A stretch of 16,692 nt of DNA from Chloroflexota bacterium (GTDB lineage: Bacteria; Chloroflexota; Dormibacteria; CF-121), in contig VBGO01000094.1 in NCBI GenBank assembly GCA_005882525.1, positions 1 through 16,692 of the forward strand. The letters are read 5' to 3'. The position numbers and the translations under genes were made by a program. Positions 1 to 7,063 of the stretch are shown here, piece by piece. Under the pieces are notes generated by a model. It saw nothing but the letters and a program-made list of their open reading frames with translations, was not told where the DNA came from and made no database searches. Every line of letters starts with the position of its first letter. Within the stretch, counting starts at the first letter, position 1.

Positions 1-160
1 GAACGCCTTCGAGCAGCACATGGCCACCGACGATCAGCGCGATGACCGTATCGCGGACCAGGGGTTTCTGCCCGACGATGAGACGCGCCAGCTCCCCTTC
101 AAGGGATTGCGCGAGTTCGGTCACCCGGGTAGCGTCGACGCGCGGTTCTTCGGCGATCAT
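1..160 (-). CDS. MoxR-family AAA+ ATPase, N-terminal part (cut by window edge)
   Basis: The first 53 codons of a minus-strand gene are visible. The translation starts MIAEEPRVDATRVTELAQ and contains LIVGQKPLVRD and ALIVGGHVLLEGV, which match the start of MoxR ATPases, where a conserved VGQ segment and a GGHVLLEG(V/T)PG block lead into Walker A. The Walker A itself lies beyond the window. The start is supported by a strong ribosome binding site, AGGGAGG, 3 nt before the ATG (positions 164-170). It follows the upstream membrane-protein gene after a 27-nt gap, so it is probably the fifth gene of the same operon. MoxR proteins are chaperone-like ATPases usually encoded next to DUF58 and von Willebrand A proteins and thought to help mature enzyme or envelope complexes. 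That role is family knowledge; the partners here are off the window. Confidence 0.85.
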   Translation of the reverse strand, partial: MIAEEPRVDATRVTELAQSLEGELARLIVGQKPLVRDTVIALIVGGHVLLEGV

Positions 161-163
161 GAT

Positions 164-170
164 CCTCCCT
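164..170 (-). promoter_or_regulatory. Ribosome binding site of the MoxR gene
   Basis: On the minus strand the sequence reads AGGGAGG followed by ATC and the ATG at 160. It is the clearest Shine-Dalgarno sequence in the window, although the 3-nt spacing is short. It fixes the MoxR start and suggests that this gene is translated independently of its upstream neighbour. Confidence 0.6.
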
Positions 171-187
171 TGTGCGGCAATGGCGAG

Positions 188-1741
188 TTACTTCGGCGTC
201 GCGCCACTCTGCTCACCGAGTTGCGAGAAATACTGGCGGACGAGATCGCGCTCACTACCCGGGATCAGGCTCTGATCCGTGGCATCGAGCGCGGCTTGCT
301 GGTAGGCCTGGATCACCTGGCTGTAGGGGCTCAGCGGGACGTCCTGTCCCGGTCCAAGCGGAGTGGGATCGTTCTGGGACTGGCCGGGCACGGGCTGGCC
401 TGGCACGTAGATCCGCTCGGTGCCCCTGGCTCCGGATCCGCTGCCGGTTCCCGAACCATTCGAGCCCGTGCCGCCGGTTCCGCCCGAGCCGGTGCCGGTG
501 CCGGTCCCATTGCCAGTCCCGGTGCCGGTGCCATTGCCATTGCCGTTGCCGCTGCCACTGGCGCCGGGACTTGCGCCCGGCGAGGAGCTCGCGCCGGCGT
601 TCGGCTGCCCGCCCTGACCCCTGGCGTCGCGGTCGGCCTGGGCCGCCAGCTCCTGTCGGGCGGCCTCGAGCCCATTGATCGCCGCGGCGACGGCCTGGTC
701 GCTGTTCTCCTGCTGTTGCAGGGAGTCCAGCTGGCTCGCCACGCCATCGAGGGCCTGGGCGGCCGCCGCCGTATCGCCGCGCTGCAACGAGGACGAGGCC
801 TTGCTCAGGGAATCGCGCATGGTGCTGTTCTGCGCTTGCTGGGCCGCCTTCGCGAGCGCCTTGGCCAGCTCTTCACGATCCTTGGGGGACAGGTTCTGCA
901 GTTGCGAGGCGAGATCGCGAACCGACTGGGCGCCCTTCGCCGGGCTGCTGCTGATCGCCTGGGCGGCGCTCCGTCCGGCCGCCGTGCCGCTCAGCGCGTT
1001 CGCGAGATTCTGCGCGCTGCTGCTCAACGCCGGCGTGCCCGGGTCGGTCAGGCGCCGCAGCTGCTGCTCCGCCGGCGTGATCGTCTCGAGTGCCTTGCGC
1101 GGGCCTCCGGCCTCCCGAATCTTCGCCTGGGCGTCCTGCAGAATTCTTTGGACCTCTGGGTCGATCGGCGTCGGCTTCGCATTGTCAGCAACCTTCTTCT
1201 GCGCGGCCTGGACGGCTTTCGCCGCCTTCGCCTGGCTGGTGCGATCGGCCTGCCGCTGGGCGAGCACCTGGTCCATCGGGTTGGGTAGCAGCGCGAGCGC
1301 GAGCGAGAAGATGGCGAGAATCGCGACCAGCGAGGCTTCGCCGCGATTGACCCGCACCGGGAAGGCGGACGCCAGTCGCGCCGATGCCGCCTGCCGCAGC
1401 GCATCCTGCCGCTGCACGCCGTCCAGCGGGCCGGACTCGGTTCGCCGCTCCCAGGCTGTGGACAGCCGTTCCTTCAGGCCCAGCCGGAAATCCGCGAGCC
1501 GCATCAAGACCGCCGCGTTCGGCCGGCGCAGCAGCCAGGCGACGGCCGCGACCGCGAGGGCGAGTGGAATCCCGACCACCGCCGCCTCGGCCCGTCGTTC
1601 GACCGGCGTCAATCGCGCGACGATCAGGACCGCCGCGACCCAGCCGGCGGCGGCGACCAGGCCATGCACGGCATAGCGCGCCGCACGGGCGCGGGCGGCG
1701 GCGGTACGGAGTTCGCGGATGATCGCGTCGAGCGAGCCCAT
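188..1741 (-). CDS. Membrane protein with Ala/Gln-rich helical body and Gly/Asn/Thr linker (function unknown)
   Basis: The protein has 517 residues. Two hydrophobic segments near the N terminus (about 27-43 and 54-72) and a third (about 136-153) anchor it. Residues 155-380 are rich in Ala, Gln, Ser and Lys and look like long helices or coiled coils. Residues 383-438 form a low-complexity linker dominated by Gly-Asn, Gly-Thr and Gly-Ser pairs. The conserved-looking tail (about 470-510) has SPYSQVIQAYQQAALDA and SERDLVRQYFSQL. From my memory of similar clusters, proteins with such a tail occur just upstream of moxR and resemble DUF4175-type proteins, but I cannot confirm a family. The start overlaps the permease stop (TGATG, 1 nt). 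The reading frame stays open for 90 codons upstream, but that stretch lies inside the permease gene and is not used. A substrate or scaffold for the MoxR ATPase is a guess. Confidence 0.75.
   Translation of the reverse strand: MGSLDAIIRELRTAAARARAARYAVHGLVAAAGWVAAVLIVARLTPVERRAEAAVVGIPLALAVAAVAWLLRRPNAAVLMRLADFRLGLKERLSTAWERRTESGPLDGVQRQDALRQAASARLASAFPVRVNRGEASLVAILAIFSLALALLPNPMDQVLAQRQADRTSQAKAAKAVQAAQKKVADNAKPTPIDPEVQRILQDAQAKIREAGGPRKALETITPAEQQLRRLTDPGTPALSSSAQNLANALSGTAAGRSAAQAISSSPAKGAQSVRDLASQLQNLSPKDREELAKALAKAAQQAQNSTMRDSLSKASSSLQRGDTAAAAQALDGVASQLDSLQQQENSDQAVAAAINGLEAARQELAAQADRDARGQGGQPNAGASSSPGASPGASGSGNGNGNGTGTGTGNGTGTGTGSGGTGGTGSNGSGTGSGSGARGTERIYVPGQPVPGQSQNDPTPLGPGQDVPLSPYSQVIQAYQQAALDATDQSLIPGSERDLVRQYFSQLGEQSGATPK
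425..556 (-). repeat. Low-complexity hexanucleotide-type repeat (Gly-Asn/Gly-Thr linker)
   Basis: The plus strand reads imperfect units of GGTGCC, ATTGCC and CCGGTG. On the coding (minus) strand this gives alternating Gly with Asn, Thr or Ser over about 42 residues. The region sits inside the membrane-protein gene at 188-1741 and separates its helical body from its C-terminal tail. Such repeats can change length by slippage and are prone to assembly error. Confidence 0.7.
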
Positions 1742-2787
1742 CAGGGGACCACCTTGGCCGCCGTGACCGGCGTGCGACGTCCCCAGGGGAGGCGCCGGAC
1801 CGGCGAGAGAAAGAAGGCGCTCAGGATGAGGGCGATCAGGCAGATCGCGAGCTGCAACGTCACGGTCGCCTGCCAGTATTGCCAGCCCTTGAAGAGGCCG
1901 CTCGGGATCGCGGTGCCGCTGGTGGGCTGTCCGATGAAGCCGCCCTTTTGGAAGGCCGGCGCGACCATCGGGGTCGAGTAACACGTCTGAACCCCGTTGA
2001 CGTTCGAGCACGCTCCACTGGAGAAGTTGTCTCCCGCCGTATAGCGGACCCCGTAGCCGCCGGTGGTGCCGTTGCTGATGGCGAGCAGCGACTCGATCGG
2101 GCTGAGGTATGTGACCGTCGGCGGCGCGGGTGCCGCGGAGGCGGTCAGCATCGCGGTCGGCGTCACCAGGGTTGGAAAGACAAGCCCGTACACATACGTC
2201 CCCGCGAGCAGAATGAAGCCAACGCCGTAAGCCGCGACGGTTGACGGCAGCGTGCGGGAAAAGACCGACGAAAACGCGATCCCGAGGAGCCCGAGGGTTA
2301 GGGCGGCGACCAGGGTGACCAGGAATGACGTGAGCACCTGGTCGAGTTCGATGCCGCCAAACAGGAAGACCAGGCTGAAGATCGGCACTGACAGCAACAG
2401 GAGGAGCACGACAAACGACATGGAGGCGATCAGCTTGCCCCAGACGATGGAGAATGGCGGGATTCGCGTGACGAACAGCAGGTCGATCGTCTGGCGTTCG
2501 CGCTCACCGCTGATCGCGCCGGCCGTGAGGGCTGGCGTGACGAAGGCGATCAAGCCCATCTGGAACAGGACGAGATAGAGGAAGAGCTGCTGACCGTAGT
2601 TGGCAGCCTGCCCGCCGTTGAATGAGCTACGCGCGGCCGACGCCAGGCCGGAAAAGATCGCCCAGCCCAGGCCGCCCAGGAGCAGGATATAAACCATCAT
2701 CGCGACCGGCGAGCGCCAGGTGCGCATCCGGGAGCGGTACTCCTTGGCGACGATTGGATTCCAGAGCGCGGTGGCGACGCGGTTCAT
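1741..2787 (-). CDS. ABC-2 type transporter permease
   Basis: The protein has 348 residues and about six membrane segments (roughly 28-50, 67-90, 117-142, 150-176, 183-206 and 305-328). The N-terminal NPIVAKEYRSRMRTWRSP and the block AGAISGERERQTIDLLFVTRI (residues about 89-109) are typical of ABC-2 permeases: the GERERxTxDLL element is the cytoplasmic coupling region that meets the ATPase. It is the membrane partner of the ATPase encoded just upstream, with which it shares an ATGA overlap at 2784-2787. Residues about 210-300 form an unusually long loop between the last two membrane segments; it holds two cysteines (C260 and C269) and is rich in Thr, Ser and Gly. The substrate is unknown. ABC-2 systems export lipids, polysaccharides, peptides or drugs, or act in gliding and envelope machines. 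Confidence 0.88.
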   Translation of the reverse strand: MNRVATALWNPIVAKEYRSRMRTWRSPVAMMVYILLLGGLGWAIFSGLASAARSSFNGGQAANYGQQLFLYLVLFQMGLIAFVTPALTAGAISGERERQTIDLLFVTRIPPFSIVWGKLIASMSFVVLLLLLSVPIFSLVFLFGGIELDQVLTSFLVTLVAALTLGLLGIAFSSVFSRTLPSTVAAYGVGFILLAGTYVYGLVFPTLVTPTAMLTASAAPAPPTVTYLSPIESLLAISNGTTGGYGVRYTAGDNFSSGACSNVNGVQTCYSTPMVAPAFQKGGFIGQPTSGTAIPSGLFKGWQYWQATVTLQLAICLIALILSAFFLSPVRRLPWGRRTPVTAAKVVP

Positions 2788-3710
2788 CGGTCATCCTCCG
2801 ACGTGGCTTTCAAGAAGGCGTCTTCCAGGCCGCCCTCGAGCTGGTTGAAGGCCGAGACCTTGATCCCCGCCGCTGTGAGCGTCTGGAGGATGGCGGCCGC
2901 CGTGGAATCGTCGCCCTCGTACTCGGCCTCGAGAGCGCCGTTGACCGTCGTGACCGCGTGGATCATGGCCAGCGGTTTGAGCAGCGCCGCGGCCTCCTCC
3001 TTTTGACCGAGGACCGTGATTCGCAGGCGCCGGCCGCTGGTCAACTGCCGAATGACGTCCTGCACCGGCCCGGTCGCTCGCATCCGACCCTGGTCGATGA
3101 TGCCGACCATGGTGCAGAGCTCGGTCAGCTCTGGAAGGATGTGGCTCGAGATCACGATCGTCTTGCCCATTTTTTGGAGTTCTTTGAGAATCTCGCGCAT
3201 TTCGACCCGCGCACGCGGATCGAGTCCGGAGGCCGGTTCGTCGAGTAGGAGGACCGCCGGGTCGTGGACTAGCGCCCGCGCCAGGCAGAGCCGCTGCTTG
3301 AGGCCACGCGACAGGGTGTCGACCGCCTGGTCCCGACGGTCGGATAATCCGACCAGCTCCAGCAGGTCGTCGGCGATCTTCTTGCGGCGCGCCTTGGGCT
3401 GCCGGTAGCAGGCCGCGTAGAAATCCAGATACTCGGCTGCCGTCAGCTGGTCGTAGACACCAAAGAAGTCGGGCATGTATCCCAGCCGTTCATGCACCCG
3501 ATCCGGGTACTGGACCACGTCGGCGCCATCGACGACGGCACGCCCGGCGGTCGGTTCCAGGAGCGCCGCCAGGATGCGCAACGTGGTCGTCTTTCCCGCA
3601 CCGTTCGGTCCGACAAAGCCGAAGATCTCGCCCTTCGGCACGTCAAAGGAGACGTTATCCAACGCCGTGCGGTGGCCATACACCTTGGTCAGCCCCTCGA
3701 CCGAGATCAT
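2784..3710 (-). CDS. ABC transporter ATP-binding protein
   Basis: The protein has 308 residues. Visible motifs are Walker A GPNGAGKT (34-41), the signature LSRGLKQ (about 133-139, a common variant of LSGGQ in exporters), Walker B VLLLDEP (153-159), the D-loop SGLD (161-164) and the H-loop SSH (188-190). Residues about 215-308 form the C-terminal extension often found in the CcmA/DrrA type of ATPases that work with ABC-2 permeases. The start at 3710 is chosen because it gives the canonical MISVEGLTKVYG opening and an ATGA overlap with the upstream stop; the frame runs 48 codons further upstream, but only within the neighbouring gene. It supplies ATP hydrolysis for the permease encoded immediately downstream. 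Confidence 0.95.
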   Translation of the reverse strand: MISVEGLTKVYGHRTALDNVSFDVPKGEIFGFVGPNGAGKTTTLRILAALLEPTAGRAVVDGADVVQYPDRVHERLGYMPDFFGVYDQLTAAEYLDFYAACYRQPKARRKKIADDLLELVGLSDRRDQAVDTLSRGLKQRLCLARALVHDPAVLLLDEPASGLDPRARVEMREILKELQKMGKTIVISSHILPELTELCTMVGIIDQGRMRATGPVQDVIRQLTSGRRLRITVLGQKEEAAALLKPLAMIHAVTTVNGALEAEYEGDDSTAAAILQTLTAAGIKVSAFNQLEGGLEDAFLKATSEDDR

Positions 3711-6145
3711 CGGATCGTCCCCGAGAGGGTAATGGCGCCCGCCATGAAGCCGGTGGTCGTACTGAGCCGGAAGCGGATCGTGCCGCTGGCCGGCTCGACC
3801 GCCGTGTCCGGTAGCGCCGTCGTGCCGTTGTCCTGGTAGTTGATACCGGTCCATGCCGATCGTGACCAGTCCCAGACGTCGCCCTGCAGACCCTGGGTCG
3901 GGGATCCGGCGCTGCCGGGCGGCATCGGCTGGAACTTGGCACCGTAAGGGTTCTGCGAACTGAGCGAGACGCTGGTCAAATGGGTTCCGGCTGCCAGGCT
4001 CGGCGAAAATTCATAGATGACGCTCCCGCTTTGCATCACCAGCATCCCGGGAGGGCCCTGGCCCTGCGTGTCGCCCACGGCGTCCACGATGCGGCCATTC
4101 ACGACCCCCACAGGCAACGGGCCCGTACCAATCTGGTCCACCGGCAGCGACAGCACAACGGCGGAATGGGCGGTCGCTCGTGGATGGCTTCCGTTCACGG
4201 TAACGTCCTGGAAGGGCTGGTGTGTCCAGGCGACCAGCAGCGGCGTTGATGGGGAGCCGTTGCCTCTGAAGCTGGCTCCGGTCGGGAGCACCGCCAGGAT
4301 CTGGGTCTTTGCATAGTCTTCCCGCTGGGCGTCGGTCGGATTGTTCGGCTGCGGGCCGTTGAAAAATGCTGAGCCGTAGATGCGCATGTACGTCGGCTGT
4401 CCACCCGATGGGTTGGCAGGCTTTGGCTCCAGGCTGACCGGCATCGTCGACCCGGGTTTGAGCGCGCCCATTTTCTGAAAGTTGTCGCCGGCGATCAGGA
4501 CAGCATCGGTGAATGTCAGGCTCGAGCGGTTCTCGATGGTGCCCGTCAGCTTGCCGTTCACCAGCTGCAGGCGCCCGACCAGATGTGGAGCCGGACTCGT
4601 CGACTCGGTGGCGAAGCCGCCCAACACAAATGCAGTCATGCCCTGCAGGGTCACGCCGTTGGTATCGACATTAACCCGGATGCTGCCCGACCTCGACTCC
4701 GGTCCAAAGTTGCCGTTGGTCGCGATCGGGCTGATCAGCCGCCGCGCGCCGGCGATGCTGGCCTGGTAATCACCCCGAGCCGGCGCCATGATCCCCGTGT
4801 AGGTCTCCTGGTAGGCATGGTCCCACCCGGTCTGCAAATGGAGGATCGTCACCTGGTTGGCCTGCACCGACCGCCCCTTGGCGAAGACCCCTGCTCCGTA
4901 CGCCCCACCCGCCGCGATCATCGCGATCAGCGGCACCGTCACCCAGGCGAGGGCACGCCGCCTCATGGCGCCCAGGACGAGATAGTTCACCGGCCCGACC
5001 AGGAGGACGTACAGCAGCACGAGCGCGCCAGTCAGCTGCAGTGACGGCAGGTCGAGGCCGGGCAGATTGGCCAGCACGGAGGTCAGGGCGCTGCTTTTCG
5101 AGCTGATCGACGGCTGCGAGCCGAAGCCTGCCGCGCCGGGCCCGCCGATTCCGTACGCGAAGTTCTGGGTGGCACCGCCCGCGCCGAACGAGGCTCGGGC
5201 GATGAGCTGACGAAGCAGGGCGGCGGTACCGTTCCAGCCGGCGATGGCTTCCTGGTTCCAGTCGAAGGTAGCCATGGTTACCGTGCCTGCGCCCACCGTG
5301 CGTTCGATCAGGAGGGGTTGGCTACCGGCGGCGAGCCAGACCGGTCCCGGCTTTAAGGTTCCGCTGGCCACCTCGACGCGTGAGCCGCCCAGCGCCGTCG
5401 CGATCACGTTGGTGGTGCCGCTGAGATCCATCGGCAGGATGTCCGCCGAGAGGCCGGCGAGCGTTTTGCGCCAGGCCGCGCCCGTGCCCAGCAGGAGATT
5501 CCCTCCCGCCCGGACGAAGTCGCCAATGGCGGTCCGCTGGGCCGCCGTCAGGCTGTCGGTGACGAAGTCGTCGATGGCCAGGATATCGAAGGCGCGCAGG
5601 GGAATCGGCGACTCGGCGACTTCATCAGCGCGGAGGTGGACGACGCGGGCCGCGATACTGGCCGGGTGGACGGCGGCGAAACTGTCGAGCGCGGTCGACT
5701 GGTCCGACAGCACGCCGATCAGCGTCGATGTCGTGCTCCCGGTGCCCGAGTCCTGGGAAACGACGACCCGGCCGTTCTGCACGATCCGGGCGGTGATGGT
5801 CGCCCCCGTCGTGTCCTCGAGGACGTACGTCCGGATGCGCTTGCTGGCCCCGCTCGCAAGACTGATCGACTCGTGGTAGATGGCGAACCCGCCGCCGACG
5901 CCGGGTTGGGCGTTGAGGACCTCCTGGATTTCGAGCGTGCCGTCCAGGCCGGCACCGGTATTCTTGGCATCGATCGTGACCGGCATCCATTCGCCTGGCT
6001 TGACGACATCCTGGTAACCGACGTGGACGGTCAGGGTCACGGGACTCGCGGCCGCCGCGCCGATGGACGTCCCCGCCAGCGCCGGCACGGCGAGGATCGA
6101 GGCCAGGGCGATCCGCATGGGCAGCCGGCAGCGCTGGGGACGCAT
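3707..6145 (-). CDS. Large exported, membrane-anchored protein with GATase-like region (unrecognised family)
   Basis: The protein has 812 residues and heads the minus-strand operon. Residues 10-34 form a signal peptide (MRIALASILAV, then an Ala-rich cleavage region). Residues about 35-135 are beta-rich and look immunoglobulin-like. Residues about 140-315 alternate strands and helices: LIGVLSDQ, FDILAIDDFV and VRAGGNLLLGTG recall the class I glutamine amidotransferase-like fold used in several envelope proteins, but I see no catalytic Cys. Two membrane segments follow (about 370-392 and 397-421) with MRRR between them, which would place the ends outside. Residues 425-812 are again beta-rich. 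The start ATG at 6145 lies only a few bases after a candidate ECF-type promoter and has no good ribosome binding site; ATG 6118 is the alternative. The role is unknown. Co-transcription with an ABC exporter and MoxR suggests an envelope process. Confidence 0.75.
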   Translation of the reverse strand: MRPQRCRLPMRIALASILAVPALAGTSIGAAAASPVTLTVHVGYQDVVKPGEWMPVTIDAKNTGAGLDGTLEIQEVLNAQPGVGGGFAIYHESISLASGASKRIRTYVLEDTTGATITARIVQNGRVVVSQDSGTGSTTSTLIGVLSDQSTALDSFAAVHPASIAARVVHLRADEVAESPIPLRAFDILAIDDFVTDSLTAAQRTAIGDFVRAGGNLLLGTGAAWRKTLAGLSADILPMDLSGTTNVIATALGGSRVEVASGTLKPGPVWLAAGSQPLLIERTVGAGTVTMATFDWNQEAIAGWNGTAALLRQLIARASFGAGGATQNFAYGIGGPGAAGFGSQPSISSKSSALTSVLANLPGLDLPSLQLTGALVLLYVLLVGPVNYLVLGAMRRRALAWVTVPLIAMIAAGGAYGAGVFAKGRSVQANQVTILHLQTGWDHAYQETYTGIMAPARGDYQASIAGARRLISPIATNGNFGPESRSGSIRVNVDTNGVTLQGMTAFVLGGFATESTSPAPHLVGRLQLVNGKLTGTIENRSSLTFTDAVLIAGDNFQKMGALKPGSTMPVSLEPKPANPSGGQPTYMRIYGSAFFNGPQPNNPTDAQREDYAKTQILAVLPTGASFRGNGSPSTPLLVAWTHQPFQDVTVNGSHPRATAHSAVVLSLPVDQIGTGPLPVGVVNGRIVDAVGDTQGQGPPGMLVMQSGSVIYEFSPSLAAGTHLTSVSLSSQNPYGAKFQPMPPGSAGSPTQGLQGDVWDWSRSAWTGINYQDNGTTALPDTAVEPASGTIRFRLSTTTGFMAGAITLSGTIR

Positions 6146-6153
6146 CTACCTGC

Positions 6154-6182
6154 TTAAGACGCCCGGCGAACTGAAAAGTTCC
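6154..6182 (-). promoter_or_regulatory. Candidate ECF sigma-dependent promoter of the MoxR/ABC operon
   Basis: Read on the minus strand, GGAACTT begins at 6182 and CGTCTTAA ends at 6154; exactly 16 nt separate GGAAC from CGTC. This fits the GGAAC -35 and CGTC/TCTNA -10 pattern known for many ECF sigma factors, such as E. coli sigma-E and actinobacterial SigE. Transcription would start about 6148-6150, only 3-5 nt before the ATG at 6145. The same element, with the same spacing, lies at the sigma-factor gene (6453-6480). Confidence 0.55.
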
Positions 6183-6203
6183 GTTCTGGCCCCCTCCGGG
6201 CGC

Positions 6204-6232
6204 AGTATGGCCGCGGCCGCGTTGGCCGTCAA
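6204..6232 (-). promoter_or_regulatory. Candidate housekeeping (sigma-70 type) promoter of the minus-strand operon
   Basis: On the minus strand TTGACG (6232-6227, five of six consensus bases) is followed after exactly 17 nt by CATACT (6209-6204, four of six). Transcription would start near 6197, leaving a leader of about 50 nt before the ATG at 6145. It may provide basal expression next to the ECF-type element. Confidence 0.4.
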
Positions 6233-6311
6233 TCGGTCGTGCACCCGGTTGGGCCCCAAAATGGACGCTGAGTGGCGCAATGGGGGAACCGCGGCGGGCA
6301 AAGGGCAAACT

Positions 6312-6393
6312 GCCGGAGGAGGGACTCGAACCCACACGGACTTACGCCCAGGCGCTTTTGAGGCGCCCTCGTCTACCATTCCGACACTCCGGC
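6312..6393 (-). tRNA. tRNA-Leu (CAA anticodon)
   Basis: This is an 82-nt class II tRNA on the minus strand. The 7-bp acceptor stem GCCGGAG/CTCCGGC is perfect. The anticodon stem GGCGC/GCGCC encloses the loop CTCAAAA, giving anticodon CAA, which reads UUG. A long variable arm (GGGC-GTAA-GTCC) and the T loop TTCGAGT confirm leucine class II. CCA is not encoded: the bases after the discriminator A are GTT. One odd point is a U-U mismatch in the second pair of the T stem (GTGGG against CCCTC). It lies between the divergently transcribed sigma gene and the minus-strand operon. Confidence 0.93.
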
Positions 6394-6429
6394 GCCGACA
6401 CGCGTCGCCGACGCGCGTACGCCCCGGCG

Positions 6430-6435
6430 AGTATA
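6430..6435 (-). promoter_or_regulatory. Candidate -10 element for tRNA-Leu
   Basis: On the minus strand TATACT (five of six consensus bases) lies 36 nt upstream of the mature tRNA 5' end, so transcription would start about 30 nt before it. No convincing -35 box is visible at 16-18 nt spacing. The element sits inside the 73-nt gap shared with the sigma-factor gene. Confidence 0.4.
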
Positions 6436-6452
6436 TCCGAGTACGCTCGTTG

Positions 6453-6480
6453 GGAACTTATTAGGGATGTTTCCGTCTAA
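6453..6480 (+). promoter_or_regulatory. Candidate ECF autoregulatory promoter overlapping the sigma gene start
   Basis: GGAACTT (6453-6459) is followed by CGTCTAA (6474-6480), with 16 nt between GGAAC and CGTC. It matches the element before the minus-strand operon at 6154-6182 in both boxes and in spacing. ECF sigma factors commonly transcribe their own gene. The predicted transcription start (about 6486) falls after the ATG at 6467, so either that ATG is served by another promoter or translation starts further in, for example at GTG 6503. Confidence 0.5.
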
Positions 6481-7063
6481 GGATCTGGACGACCGCGACC
6501 TGGTGGGCCGGGCCCGCCGGGGCGATCGGGAGGCCTTTACCCAATTGATCCTGCAATATCAAGTCCCGCTGTACAACATGGCGCTGCGGATGGTCGGCGG
6601 ACCGGAGGATGCCGCCGACATCGCCCAGGAGGCGTTTCTGCGCGCCTGGGAGAAGATCCGCACCCTTCGGGACGCCCCATTCAAGGCCTGGCTGTTTCAG
6701 ATTGCCGCCAACCTCTGCTACGACCATTTTCGTCGCGGCCGGCGCTACGGCCTTATGCCCGAGGAAGACCACACAAGTAATGTCGTCGGGCTTGGGATCG
6801 CGACGCCGGACCCCCAGGAGCGCGCCGAGGCGAACGAGCGGAACCGCCTGGTGCGGGACTGCATCACGGCGCTGGACCACGACATGCGGATTGCCCTCAT
6901 CCTGCGTGACGTGAACGGCATGGCGTACGACGAGATCGCCGCCGTGCTTCGCGTGCCGTTGGGGACGGTCAAGTCGCGAATCGCACGGGCCCGGGCCCGG
7001 GTCCAGGAGCGCCTGCAGCAACATCCGGATTTTTTCCGCCGAGAGGATGCCCATGCCGAGTGA
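6467..7063 (+). CDS. ECF (extracytoplasmic function) RNA polymerase sigma factor
   Basis: The protein has 198 residues, typical for the ECF subfamily, which keeps only regions 2 and 4. Region 2 spans about 12-92: RRGDREAFTQLI, then EDAADIAQEAFLRAWEKI (core-binding and -10 recognition), then FKAWLFQIAANLCYDHFRR. Region 4 spans about 125-185, with the helix-turn-helix YDEIAAVLRVPLGTVKSRIARAR, which contacts the -35 box. The gene overlaps the downstream anti-sigma gene by 11 nt, the usual sign of a paired sigma/anti-sigma unit. ATG 6467 is the longest start and keeps the conserved DLDDRDLV lead-in, but its ribosome binding site is poor (AGGG directly abutting it). A GGAAC-N16-CGTC element overlaps the start, suggesting autoregulation and possibly a start at GTG 6503. 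The exact ECF group is not determined. Confidence 0.93.
   Translation: MFPSKDLDDRDLVGRARRGDREAFTQLILQYQVPLYNMALRMVGGPEDAADIAQEAFLRAWEKIRTLRDAPFKAWLFQIAANLCYDHFRRGRRYGLMPEEDHTSNVVGLGIATPDPQERAEANERNRLVRDCITALDHDMRIALILRDVNGMAYDEIAAVLRVPLGTVKSRIARARARVQERLQQHPDFFRREDAHAE
7041..7046 (+). promoter_or_regulatory. Ribosome binding site of the anti-sigma gene
   Basis: GAGAGG lies 6 nt before ATG 7053 but directly abuts ATG 7047. The spacing therefore favours 7053 as the real start, which trims two residues from the longest frame. The site lies inside the end of the sigma gene. Confidence 0.55.

Noticed and set aside
20..1288. Long plus-strand open frame (422 codons) opposite the MoxR and linker-protein genes
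   Set aside because: Composition is Arg/Gly/Leu-rich antisense product of GC-rich coding DNA; it spans two genes that are well supported on the other strand and has no recognisable motif.
1742..2011. Upstream extension of the linker-protein gene by 90 codons
   Set aside because: The extra residues are an out-of-frame reading of the permease gene; ATG 1741 overlaps the permease stop in the way expected for an operon and starts just before membrane-protein sequence.
3711..3854. 48-codon upstream extension of the ABC ATPase
   Set aside because: The extension is His/Arg-rich nonsense inside the neighbouring gene; MISVEGLTKVYG is the usual start of such ATPases, and ATGA overlap supports it.
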